Assembly: GCF_017052465.1 (NCBI RefSeq)
Contig: NZ_JAFHKT010000148.1
Coordinates: 248,001-312,000 of the forward strand
Source: Arthrobacter pascens
Lineage (GTDB): Bacteria > Actinomycetota > Actinomycetes > Actinomycetales > Micrococcaceae
Length of the DNA: 64,000 nucleotides
Reading direction: 5' to 3'
This document shows positions 40,378-48,148 of this stretch, piece by piece (position 1 is the first letter of the stretch; each line of letters begins with the position of its first letter). A program made the translations under genes and the position numbers. A model generated the notes under the pieces. That model did not search any database, was not told the origin of the DNA, and worked only from the letters and a program-made list of their open reading frames with translations.

Positions 40378-41454
40378 TTAGCGCCCGGCCGGGACGGGAC
40401 CGGTGGAATCCCGGACCACCAGCCGGCAGGGCACCAGGGCTTCAGCGCCGGTGCCGCCGCCGCCGTCGTTCTTCTCGTTTTTTCCGTTCGGCGCCGCCTC
40501 CACCTCGGCGAGCAGCGCCGTCATGGCCGCCGCGCCCATCTCCCGGAGCGGAAGGGCCATGGTGCTGAGCGCCGGGACCATGGCCTTGGCGACGCGGAAT
40601 TCGTCGTCGTAACCCATGACGGACACATCCTGCGGAACGTTCAGCCCCAGCCGGTAGCAGGCGAGCACGACGCCGATGGCAAGACGGTCGTTGGCGCAGA
40701 GGATCGCCGTGGGGCGGGTGGACGCTTCGACGCCGTCGAGGAGCTTCATGGCGCCGTGGAAACCGGCGTCGATGTCCCAGCCCACCTGGAGCACCCGGTC
40801 CTCGTTCACCGGCAGGCCCGCGCCCTTGAATGCGTCGCGGTAGCCCGCGATCCGCCGGGGAGCCGCGGGGGTCAGGGAGTCGCCCGCGAGGAAGGCAATG
40901 TCCCGGTGGCCGAGGGCCATCACGTGCTCGGCGGCTTCCCGTCCGCCCCTGACCTCGTCCGGAATGACCGACGGAAGGCCGGCATCGGGGCGGTCATCGA
41001 AGCAGTTGGCCAGGATCGAGGGGACCCGGGCCATGTTCGGCGGCACGTGCAGGGGACGCAGGCCCACGGTCACGTACATCAGCCCGTCCACTTGACGGTC
41101 CAGCAGGGTTTCCACGGCTCCCTCATCCCGGGACGTGTCCAGCTCCGTGTCCATCACCACGGTGACAAAGCCGTGCGACCGGGCCACGGCGTCCGCGCCG
41201 GCGATAATGTTGCCGTCGAACGGGCTGGTGACCACCTGGTCCGACACGATCCCGATGATCCGCGACTGACGGTTGCGCAGGCTCAAGGCAATCTGGTTGG
41301 GCGAGTAATTGAGCGCGGCGGCCGCTTCGCGGATGCGCTGCTGGCTCTCGAGGGCAACGTTGCCGTCACCCCGGCCGTTAAGCACGAGTGACACGGCGCT
41401 GCGCGAGACGCCCGCCAGCTTCGCGACGTCCAGTGCTGTGGCCTTGCGGTTCAT
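40378..41454 (-). CDS. LacI-family repressor of the fructoside operon
   Basis: A 358-aa regulator. The N-terminal HTH is ATALDVAKLAGVSRSAVSLVLNGRGDGNVALESQQRIREAAAALNYSPN, followed by the hinge helix and a periplasmic-binding-fold sensor domain. ATG at 41454 has GAGGAG upstream. It converges with the GH32 gene. The operator-like sequences before the importer and before this gene share a CCTAAC-CGTGT core, which supports self-control and control of the importer, with a fructoside as the likely inducer. Confidence 0.92.
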   Translation of the reverse strand: MNRKATALDVAKLAGVSRSAVSLVLNGRGDGNVALESQQRIREAAAALNYSPNQIALSLRNRQSRIIGIVSDQVVTSPFDGNIIAGADAVARSHGFVTVVMDTELDTSRDEGAVETLLDRQVDGLMYVTVGLRPLHVPPNMARVPSILANCFDDRPDAGLPSVIPDEVRGGREAAEHVMALGHRDIAFLAGDSLTPAAPRRIAGYRDAFKGAGLPVNEDRVLQVGWDIDAGFHGAMKLLDGVEASTRPTAILCANDRLAIGVVLACYRLGLNVPQDVSVMGYDDEFRVAKAMVPALSTMALPLREMGAAAMTALLAEVEAAPNGKNEKNDGGGGTGAEALVPCRLVVRDSTGPVPAGR

Positions 41455-41497
41455 GGGCTGCTCCTCGGGTGGGAACTCTGTGTTTGGCTGTAGTCTA

Positions 41498-41513
41498 CCT
41501 AACGCGTGTGAGC
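41498..41513. promoter_or_regulatory. LacI-type operator before the repressor gene
   Basis: CCTAACGCGTGTGAGC matches 13 of 16 positions of CCTAACACGTGTTAGG, the core of the operator at 35537-35552. It lies 44 bp upstream of the LacI start, in the gap shared with dxr, and suggests autoregulation. Confidence 0.65.
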
Positions 41514-41594
41514 CCGGCGTCGGCGTGCTGCCGCCACGGTGAAGGTGACCCCGGCCGGATCCTGCCGAGGTCAACGGTGCGGGATACTTAAACC

Positions 41595-42824
41595 ATGCAG
41601 ACTTCGGGCGACAGCCGTTCAGCCAGCCGTTCAGCAGCGGGCCAGCCGCGCAGAATCGTCCTCCTCGGATCCACCGGTTCCATCGGAACCCAGGCGATTG
41701 ACGTCGTCGACGGCGCGCCGCACCTTTTCGAGGTGGTGGCGCTCAGCGCCGGAGGCGGCAACCTGGAACTCCTGGCACGGCAGGCGGTCCACACGAGGGC
41801 GCTGGCAGTGGGGATCGCGTCCGGTGACCCTGGCCGCCTCCAGCAGCTGATCGACGACGCCGCCCGGGTAGCGGGTCTCACGTCCTACCGGCCGGAAATC
41901 ATCGCCGGCCCGGACGCCTCCACCAGGATCGCAGCCGTGGACGCCGACGTCGTGCTCAACGGCATTACCGGTTCCATCGGGCTGGCGCCGACGCTTGCCG
42001 CGCTCGGGACCGGCGCCACACTCGCGCTTGCCAACAAGGAATCCCTGATTGTGGGCGGCTCGCTCGTCAAGGCCGCCGCCGCGGACGGCCAGATCGTGCC
42101 CGTGGACTCCGAGCATTCCGCCATCGCCCAATGCCTGCGCTCAGGCTCCGCCGCCGAAGTGGACCGGCTCATCCTCACGGCGTCCGGCGGCCCGTTCCGC
42201 GGCCGTACCCGCGACCAGCTCGCGGACGTCACCCCGGAGGAAGCCCTGGCCCACCCCACCTGGGACATGGGCCTGATGGTCACCACCAACTCCGCCAGCC
42301 TGGTGAACAAGGGGCTGGAAGTGATCGAGGCGCACCTGCTGTTCGACATCCCGCTGGACCGCATCGACGTGGTGGTCCACCCGCAGTCCGTGGTCCATTC
42401 CATGGTGCAGTTCGTGGACGGCTCCATCATCGCCCAGGCCTCGCCGCCGGACATGCGCCTGCCCATCGCCCTTGGCCTGGGCTGGCCGGACCGGGTTCCG
42501 GGCGCGGCCACGGCCTGCGACTGGACCCAGGCCACCAGCTGGACGTTCGAGCCACTCGACGCGGAAGCGTTTCCCGCCGTCGGGCTGGCGAAGGCGGCCG
42601 CGAAGCAGGGGAGCACCTACCCTGCCGTCTTCAACGCGGCCAATGAAGAGGCGGTGATGGCCTTCCACGATGGCCGCATCCGGTTCACAGACATTGTGGA
42701 TACCATCGAAGCTGTCCTCAGCGAACATCCGGGTTCTTCCCGGCTGACGGTCGAGTCCGTGCTGGCTGCTGAAAAATGGGCACGAGCGCGCACCCATGAA
42801 CGTTTAGCAGTGAGCAGTCTCTAG
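41595..42824 (+). CDS. dxr: 1-deoxy-D-xylulose 5-phosphate reductoisomerase
   Basis: A 409-aa enzyme of the MEP isoprenoid pathway, which makes methylerythritol phosphate with NADPH. It has the GSTGSIGTQAIDV nucleotide loop, ALANKESLIVGG, PVDSEHSAIAQCL with the metal-binding Asp/Glu, the flexible loop LTASGGPFRG, and HPTWDMGLMVTTNSASLVNKGLEVIEAHLLF. It is followed by rip1 and, a few genes later, ispG, the actinobacterial order. Confidence 0.96.
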   Translation: MQTSGDSRSASRSAAGQPRRIVLLGSTGSIGTQAIDVVDGAPHLFEVVALSAGGGNLELLARQAVHTRALAVGIASGDPGRLQQLIDDAARVAGLTSYRPEIIAGPDASTRIAAVDADVVLNGITGSIGLAPTLAALGTGATLALANKESLIVGGSLVKAAAADGQIVPVDSEHSAIAQCLRSGSAAEVDRLILTASGGPFRGRTRDQLADVTPEEALAHPTWDMGLMVTTNSASLVNKGLEVIEAHLLFDIPLDRIDVVVHPQSVVHSMVQFVDGSIIAQASPPDMRLPIALGLGWPDRVPGAATACDWTQATSWTFEPLDAEAFPAVGLAKAAAKQGSTYPAVFNAANEEAVMAFHDGRIRFTDIVDTIEAVLSEHPGSSRLTVESVLAAEKWARARTHERLAVSSL

Positions 42825-42842
42825 GAAGCAGCAGATCGAAGC

Positions 42843-44174
42843 ATGAGTCCCGTTATCCTCTTCATCCTCGGTGTCGTCTTTGTTGCCATCGGCATCGCGG
42901 TTTCCATTGCCCTCCATGAGGTGGGGCACCTGCTTCCCGCCAAGCTGTTCAAGGTGCGCGTCACCAAGTACATGATCGGCTTCGGCCCCACCCTGTGGTC
43001 GAAAAAGAAGGGTGAGACCGAATACGGCTTTAAAGCCCTTCCGCTGGGCGGTTTCGTGTCCATGATCGGCATGTACCCGCCCAACAAGGACGACGGCACC
43101 GTACGGCCCTCCAGCACCGGGATGTTCCAGACCCTGGCCACCGAGGCCCGGTCCATGGCCCATGAAGAGGTGGGTCCCGGCGATGAAAACCGGGTGTTCT
43201 ACCGGCTTCCGGTCTGGAAGAAGGTCGTTGTGATGCTGGGCGGGCCTGCGATGAACCTGCTGATCGGCGTGGTGCTCACCGCGGTGCTGCTGATGGGGTT
43301 CGGCATCGCCACCCCGACCACGACCATCGCCGACGTCTCCAAATGCCAGGTCAAGGCCGGAGAGACTGTCGACCCGGACTCGGCCGACTGCAGGCTGACG
43401 CCGGCTGCCTCCGCCGGCCTGAAGCCCAACGACGTCGTCACCTCCTTTGACGGCAAGGCCGTGACCAGCTGGGATGAACTCACCGGCTGGATCCGCGCGT
43501 CCGCTGGAAGGGAAGTCAGCATCACCGTGGAGCGGAGCGGCACCCGGGTTGCGACCACCGTTACACCGGTGCTGTCGGCGCGGCCGGTCATCGGGGCCGA
43601 CGGCCGGCAGGCAAAGGATGACCAGGGCAAGCTCCTGTACCAGGACGTCGGCTTCCTCGGCGTCGGTGCGCAGACCGCCTTGGTTCCCCAGCCGGCGTCG
43701 TCCGTTCTTCCCATGGCGGGGGAGAACATCAGCCAGATTGCCGGCGTCATACTCAATCTCCCCGCGCGGGTGGCCGGGGTGGCAAAGGCCGCCTTCAGCG
43801 AAGAGCCGCGGGATCCGAACGGTCCCATCAGCGTGGTCGGCGTCGGCCGGGTGGCCGGCGAGGTTGCCGCGATGGAGCAGGTGCCGGTGCAGTCCAGAAT
43901 TGGCGCCCTCGTAGGCCTGCTCGCCGGCCTGAATTTCGCGCTTGCGGTCTTCAACCTCGTGCCGCTGCTGCCGCTCGACGGCGGCCATGTGGCGGGGGCG
44001 CTGTACGAAGGGGCCCGGCGGCGCGTCGCCAAGCTCTTCGGCAAACCCGATCCAGGCGCCTTCGACATCGCCAAATTGCTCCCCGTGACGTACGTGGTGG
44101 CCGCGCTGCTGATGGGCATGGGTGCGCTGCTCATCTACGCGGACATCGTTAAGCCCGTCAATCTCTTCGGATAA
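42843..44174 (+). CDS. rip1: Site-2 protease (RIP1/RseP-type M50 metalloprotease)
   Basis: A 443-aa intramembrane zinc protease. HEVGH at residues 25-29 is the zinc motif in helix 1. One PDZ domain (about 175-245) is interrupted by an insert with two cysteines (SKCQV and DCRLT). The second half of the active site is NLVPLLPLDGGH. Such proteases release anti-sigma factors and trim envelope proteins. It lies 18 bp after dxr and is standard in this neighbourhood. Confidence 0.95.
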   Translation: MSPVILFILGVVFVAIGIAVSIALHEVGHLLPAKLFKVRVTKYMIGFGPTLWSKKKGETEYGFKALPLGGFVSMIGMYPPNKDDGTVRPSSTGMFQTLATEARSMAHEEVGPGDENRVFYRLPVWKKVVVMLGGPAMNLLIGVVLTAVLLMGFGIATPTTTIADVSKCQVKAGETVDPDSADCRLTPAASAGLKPNDVVTSFDGKAVTSWDELTGWIRASAGREVSITVERSGTRVATTVTPVLSARPVIGADGRQAKDDQGKLLYQDVGFLGVGAQTALVPQPASSVLPMAGENISQIAGVILNLPARVAGVAKAAFSEEPRDPNGPISVVGVGRVAGEVAAMEQVPVQSRIGALVGLLAGLNFALAVFNLVPLLPLDGGHVAGALYEGARRRVAKLFGKPDPGAFDIAKLLPVTYVVAALLMGMGALLIYADIVKPVNLFG

Positions 44175-44197
44175 GCCCCTTTCAACTGATCGCACGC

Positions 44198-44232
44198 AAT
44201 CAGCCTTTTTCAGCTGATTTTTGTTAATCAGC
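44198..44232. repeat. Alternating AATCAGC inverted repeats before satD
   Basis: AATCAGC (44198-44204), GCTGATT (44213-44219) and AATCAGC (44226-44232) alternate in orientation in an AT-rich patch that stands out from the GC-rich surroundings. Adjacent copies could pair as a weak rip1 terminator. They could equally be operators for the HTH protein encoded next door. Confidence 0.6.
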
Positions 44233-44241
44233 CGTTAATGA

Positions 44242-44270
44242 TTGATATTGACGGATAAGTTGTTTACGGT
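44242..44270 (+). promoter_or_regulatory. Promoter of a leaderless satD transcript
   Basis: TTGATA (44242-44247), a 17-bp spacer and TACGGT (44265-44270) are followed by exactly six bases to the ATG at 44277. The layout predicts that transcription begins at the start codon. Confidence 0.6.
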
Positions 44271-44276
44271 TGAGGC

Positions 44277-44972
44277 ATGTACGTTCTGACCATCGACCAG
44301 CGCGGCAGCAGCGCCGACATAGACCGCGTGCCCGAGCTGCTTGACGGTCTGCGCCGGACATCCGGACCGTTTGAACGCTCGGTGGGCGATGAGGTCCAGG
44401 GCGTCCTGGCCGAACCGGCGGAGGTGGTGGACGTGGCCCTCCACGCGCTCCGCAGCGGCCTCTGGTATGTGGGCATCGGCATCGGACATGTCAATGAGCC
44501 GCTGCCCGCAAGCCCGCGGGAAGGATCGGGGGCCGCCTTCGTCGCGGCGCGGCAGGCGGTGGACCGGGCCAAGGCTGCCGCCAGCCATGTTCCGCTGGCC
44601 GTCGTGTCAGGCGGCGTCCGGCGCGGTGCAGCTGAAGCCGGAAGGGGGGAGCCCGGAGCCAGGGCGTGCGCCAACGCCGAAGCCGTCCTGCGGCTCGTGG
44701 GACGGCTGGTCCGTGAGCGCACCGAGGCGCAATGGCGCGTGGTGGACGCCCTGCGCGCCCGGAACGGGCATGATCCCGGCCGGCACGGACAGCAGAAGCA
44801 GGTGGCACAGGAACTGGGAATCAGCGAACAGTCGGTGAGCCGGGCCATCATCAGGTCCGGATGGCAGGAAGAATGGGCGGCGAGACCGGCAGCGGAAATG
44901 CTGCTGGCCACCGCGCATGGGCTGGTCCTGGAAGCATCCGGCCCGGAAGCACGCACCCGAGGAGAACGGTGA
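44277..44972 (+). CDS. SatD-family protein with cyclase-like N-domain and C-terminal HTH
   Basis: A 231-aa protein. The first 105 residues read like a nucleotide-cyclase-type fold: D7 in TIDQRGSS, then a GDE-Q loop (GDEVQG, 37-42), then VGIGIG (65-70) and SGAAFVAARQAVDRAK. That pattern is also how SatD proteins look. Residues about 150-200 form a helix-turn-helix (QVAQELGISEQSVSRAIIRSG). Whether it binds or makes a nucleotide is unknown. There is no Shine-Dalgarno; its start fits a leaderless promoter. It overlaps the next gene by four bases. Confidence 0.62.
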   Translation: MYVLTIDQRGSSADIDRVPELLDGLRRTSGPFERSVGDEVQGVLAEPAEVVDVALHALRSGLWYVGIGIGHVNEPLPASPREGSGAAFVAARQAVDRAKAAASHVPLAVVSGGVRRGAAEAGRGEPGARACANAEAVLRLVGRLVRERTEAQWRVVDALRARNGHDPGRHGQQKQVAQELGISEQSVSRAIIRSGWQEEWAARPAAEMLLATAHGLVLEASGPEARTRGER

Positions 44973-45487
44973 ACGCACTCTGGATCGCATTGTCCCTGCT
45001 GACGGCAGGTTTCGTCGGCTGGCCGGTGACCGCCCTCGTGTTCAGGCTCGCACGCACGATCGATGACAAAGCCGACGCCGCCGCGGGTCCTGCCGGCAGC
45101 GCCGATGACCCCTCGGCCGATGTCACCGTGGACCGTGAAAGCCCCGCCGGCCCCGGAAGCGCGCCGGACCCCGGCAAGTCCGACCCCGGCAACTCCGTGA
45201 ACGGCGATATCACGGTGCCGGGGACAGCGCCGGCCGAACAGCCCGCCACGAGGATCCTTCGGGGCGGGGCAATCATTGGCGTGCTGGAGCGGTTGGCCGT
45301 GTGCCTTGCCATCCTCACCGGACAGCCCGTGGCCATTGCCTATGTGGTGGCCATCAAGGGCCTGGGACGCTTTGCCGAGCTCAAGGAGACCCCGGTTGCC
45401 GCCGAACGGTTCATCATTGGCACGTTGTCCTCCATGCTGTGGGCTGCGGGCGTCGCTGCCTTCACGAAGGTGGTGCTCCTCGGCTAG
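44969..45487 (+). CDS. Membrane partner of SatD, DUF3307-like
   Basis: A 172-aa protein with one N-terminal helix, an acidic Pro/Gly-rich loop of about 60 residues, and a C-terminal pair of helices around IIGVLERLAVCLAILTGQPVAIAYVVAIKGLGRFAELKET then AERFIIGTLSSMLWAAG. That C-terminal pattern (LER, K-G-L-x-RF-x-EL, FIIGTLxS) resembles the end of DUF3307 proteins, which often follow satD. GTG at 44969 overlaps the satD stop by four bases and has GAGGAG upstream. The function is unknown. Confidence 0.6.
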   Translation: MNALWIALSLLTAGFVGWPVTALVFRLARTIDDKADAAAGPAGSADDPSADVTVDRESPAGPGSAPDPGKSDPGNSVNGDITVPGTAPAEQPATRILRGGAIIGVLERLAVCLAILTGQPVAIAYVVAIKGLGRFAELKETPVAAERFIIGTLSSMLWAAGVAAFTKVVLLG

Positions 45488-45500
45488 GGCAGCCGCGGGA

Positions 45501-45506
45501 TAGGGT
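45501..45506 (+). promoter_or_regulatory. Possible -10 box for leaderless yciI
   Basis: TAGGGT lies six bases before the ATG at 45513 and no Shine-Dalgarno is present. No good -35 is visible, so this is weaker than the satD and lipase-maturation-factor cases. Confidence 0.35.
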
Positions 45507-45512
45507 ATCTGT

Positions 45513-45803
45513 ATGACTGTTTTTGCTGTTGAGTACGTGTACGACGCCGAATCCTCCGAAGCCCGCAGCGCCAGCCGCCCCTCGCACCGCGAATGGACCG
45601 CGGCACTGGCCGAGGAAGGGGTTCTCCTCGCCAGCGGACCTTACGGCGACGGCGCCGGAGCCCTGCTGATCTTCAAGGCTGCCGACGAGAACGCCCTGAA
45701 TGACATCCTCAAGCAGGACCCGTTCGCCTCCGCCGGCGTCATCTCCGGCACCCGCACCACGGAATGGGCGCCCGTCACCGGCCTTCTCGCTGACCACGCC
45801 TAG
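45513..45803 (+). CDS. YciI-family protein
   Basis: A 96-aa dimeric alpha/beta barrel protein of the YciI/YCII type. It has VFAVEYVYDAES at the N-terminus, R-x2-HREWTAALAEEGVLLASGPYGDGAGALLIF in the middle, and a DPFASAGVI segment with the conserved Asp-Pro. These proteins are putative small-molecule binders or chlorite-dismutase-fold enzymes of unknown reaction. It lies between the satD pair and ispG, with short gaps on both sides. Confidence 0.82.
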   Translation: MTVFAVEYVYDAESSEARSASRPSHREWTAALAEEGVLLASGPYGDGAGALLIFKAADENALNDILKQDPFASAGVISGTRTTEWAPVTGLLADHA

Positions 45804-45842
45804 CCCGCACCACTACATTTTTTCGATTACATAGGAGTCCAC

Positions 45843-47009
45843 GTGACCTCGGTCAGCCTGGGAATGCCATCCGCACCGCCCCCCGTCCTTGCTCCGCGCC
45901 GCAAGACGCGGCAGATCAAAGTCGGCTCGGTGGGCGTCGGTTCCGATTCGCCCATCAGCGTGCAGTCGATGACCACCACTCCCACCACGGACATCAACGC
46001 CACCCTGCAGCAGATCGCTGAGCTGACGGCCTCCGGCTGCGACATCGTCCGCGTGGCCTGCCCGTCAGCGGATGACGCCGAGGCCCTTCCGATCATCGCC
46101 CGGAAGTCACAGATCCCGGTCATCGCCGACATCCACTTCCAGCCAAAGTACGTCTTCGCGGCCATCGAGGCCGGCTGCGCCGCAGTGCGCGTCAACCCCG
46201 GCAATATCCGTAAGTTCGATGACCAGGTCAAGGAGATTGCCAGGGCGGCCAAGGACCACGGCACATCCATCCGCATCGGCGTCAACGCCGGTTCGCTGGA
46301 ACCAGGCATCCTGAAGAAATACGGAAAAGCCACACCGGAAGCACTCGTTGAATCGGCCGTCTGGGAGGCCTCCCTGTTCGAGGAACACGGCTTCCACGAC
46401 TTCAAGATCTCCGTCAAGCACAACGACCCCGTGGTCATGGTGGCAGCGTACGAGATGCTCGCCGAAAAGGGGGACTGGCCCCTGCACCTGGGCGTGACCG
46501 AGGCGGGCCCCGCCTTCCAGGGCACCATCAAGTCCGCCACCGCCTTTGGCGCCCTGCTGTCGCGGGGAATCGGCGACACCATCCGCGTGTCCCTCTCCGC
46601 CCCGCCGGTCGAGGAGATCAAGGTGGGGAACCAGATCCTGCAGTCGCTGAACCTGCGTCCGCGCAAACTCGAAATTGTGTCCTGCCCGTCCTGCGGGCGC
46701 GCCCAGGTGGACGTCTACACCCTGGCCGAACAGGTCACCGCCGGACTGGAAGGCATGGAGATCCCGCTGCGCGTGGCCGTCATGGGCTGCGTGGTCAACG
46801 GGCCCGGCGAAGCGCGCGAAGCGGACCTTGGAGTCGCCTCCGGCAACGGCAAGGGCCAGATATTCGTGAAGGGCGAGGTCATCAAGACTGTCCCTGAGAG
46901 CCAGATTGTTGAGACACTGATCGAAGAGGCCATGCGTATCGCGGAAGAGATGGGGGAGACCGATGGCGAAGATGCTGTCAAGGGTAGCCCCGTGGTTAGC
47001 GTCTCATAG
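45843..47009 (+). CDS. ispG: 4-hydroxy-3-methylbut-2-enyl diphosphate synthase (flavodoxin)
   Basis: A 388-aa iron-sulfur enzyme of the MEP pathway, acting near its end. The 4Fe-4S ligands are C281 and C284 in SCPSCGR and C316 in MGCVVNGPGEA, with E323 as the fourth ligand. The N-terminal barrel has VGSDSPISVQSMTTTPTTDINAT and ADIHFQPKY. GTG at 45843 follows ATAGGAGTCC. Its last 47 bases overlap the following acetyltransferase gene in another frame. Confidence 0.96.
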   Translation: MTSVSLGMPSAPPPVLAPRRKTRQIKVGSVGVGSDSPISVQSMTTTPTTDINATLQQIAELTASGCDIVRVACPSADDAEALPIIARKSQIPVIADIHFQPKYVFAAIEAGCAAVRVNPGNIRKFDDQVKEIARAAKDHGTSIRIGVNAGSLEPGILKKYGKATPEALVESAVWEASLFEEHGFHDFKISVKHNDPVVMVAAYEMLAEKGDWPLHLGVTEAGPAFQGTIKSATAFGALLSRGIGDTIRVSLSAPPVEEIKVGNQILQSLNLRPRKLEIVSCPSCGRAQVDVYTLAEQVTAGLEGMEIPLRVAVMGCVVNGPGEAREADLGVASGNGKGQIFVKGEVIKTVPESQIVETLIEEAMRIAEEMGETDGEDAVKGSPVVSVS

Positions 47010-47859
47010 GGACGGAGCCGCTCCGGACGGCGTCACCGTCCGGACGCTCGGCGCCGCGGATACAGCCGGGCTGCACGAGCTGGCCGGCGCTGATCCCGTG
47101 GCGAATGTCTTCATCCTGTCGCATCTGGAATCAACGGGGACGGCTGCCCCGACCCCCGGCGGCGCCAACGTCCTGGGTGTCTTCGACGGCGATTCATTGG
47201 TTGGCGCCTGCTGGGCCGGCGCCAACCTCGTCCCGGTGCAGCTTGCCCCCGCGCTGACCGGGGCTGTGGCTGCTGCCGCCCACCGTTCAGGCCGCAGGTA
47301 TGCGTCCATCTTCGGTCCCGCCCCCACCGTGCTGGCGCTGCACAGCGAGCTGGAAAATCTGGGGCACCTGGCCCACGAAGTGCGGGCGGACCAGCCCCTG
47401 ATGACCATCGCCGGGCCGCCCGCCGTCGAGCCCAACTGGCAACTGGGCTTTGGACAGGACGCCGACTTCGACACCATCCTCCCCGCCTGCGCGGCCATGT
47501 TTGAGGAGGAGGTGGGCTATTCGCCCTACCTCGGCGGACGCGACTTCTACAGCAGGCGCGTTGCGGGGCTGATCCGCCAGGGCCACTCCCTGGTGCACCT
47601 CAATGACGGCGAAGTGGTGTTCAAGGCCGAGCTCGGCGCCGTGACTTCCGACGTCACCCAAGTGCAGGGCGTGTGGATGAACCCCAGTTACCGCGGACTG
47701 GGGCTCAGCGCAGGTTACATGGCGGCCGTGGTGCTGCTGGCCCAGAAAATGGCTCCGATCACCAGTCTCTATGTCAATGACTACAACTCGCGTGCCCGCG
47801 CAACGTACGAGCGCGTTGGCTTCCGCCAGGTGGGAACGTTCGCCACCGTTCTCTTCTGA
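46963..47859 (+). CDS. GNAT acetyltransferase (DUF4081 plus GNAT)
   Basis: A 298-aa protein. The N-terminal half (about 25-145) fits the DUF4081 domain, with VTVRTLGAADTAGLHELAGADPVANVFILSHLE. The C-terminal GNAT domain has the acetyl-CoA loop VWMNPSYRGLGLSAGYMAAVV and LYVNDYNSRARATYERVGFRQVG. The gene following ispG in M. tuberculosis (Rv2867c) is of the same kind. ATG at 46963 has GGGGGAG upstream and lies inside ispG; later starts would remove the DUF4081 beginning. The substrate is unknown. Confidence 0.85.
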   Translation: MAKMLSRVAPWLASHRDGAAPDGVTVRTLGAADTAGLHELAGADPVANVFILSHLESTGTAAPTPGGANVLGVFDGDSLVGACWAGANLVPVQLAPALTGAVAAAAHRSGRRYASIFGPAPTVLALHSELENLGHLAHEVRADQPLMTIAGPPAVEPNWQLGFGQDADFDTILPACAAMFEEEVGYSPYLGGRDFYSRRVAGLIRQGHSLVHLNDGEVVFKAELGAVTSDVTQVQGVWMNPSYRGLGLSAGYMAAVVLLAQKMAPITSLYVNDYNSRARATYERVGFRQVGTFATVLF

Positions 47860-48148
47860 GCGCAGTGCTGGCCGATTTGATAAGCGTGACTGCCATCACA
47901 TAGGTTCTATGTAACCGTGCCTTAGCGGGCGCGGGATGGTCTCAGAGAATTAACGGCATGACCGGCCGTGGAGCCACGTCACCACAGGGGATGACCAACC
48001 GGAGACGGCCAGGGGCTTCTGCTGTGGGGCGTGGCTCTTCTGTTGCGGCCCCCCGTGGAGCAAGCCCCGCGGAAGCAGGGGGTGCTGCCTTGCCGGTAGA
48101 TTAGTACCCAGACATTTCAGCACTTCCCCCAGAAACGGATACCTACCC
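47860..48148 (+). other. 289-bp structured gap before proS
   Basis: I see no gene here. From left to right: a CRP-like site CGTGA-CTGCCA-TCACA (47885-47900, nine of ten); an overlapping palindrome ACATAG-GTT-CTATGT (47898-47912); a long stem made of GAGCCACG (47971-47978) with CGTGGCTC (48030-48037) and CCACAG (47982-47987) with CTGTGG (48022-48027), followed by TTCTGTTG; and a TAGATT -10-like box at 48097-48102 that could start the proS message. A small RNA or a terminator/leader is possible. Confidence 0.5.

Noticed and set aside
48041..48056. A run of six C (GCGGCCCCCCGTGG) as a 6C RNA
   Set aside because: That family needs two C-rich hairpin loops. Only one C-run is here and it is not in a clear loop.
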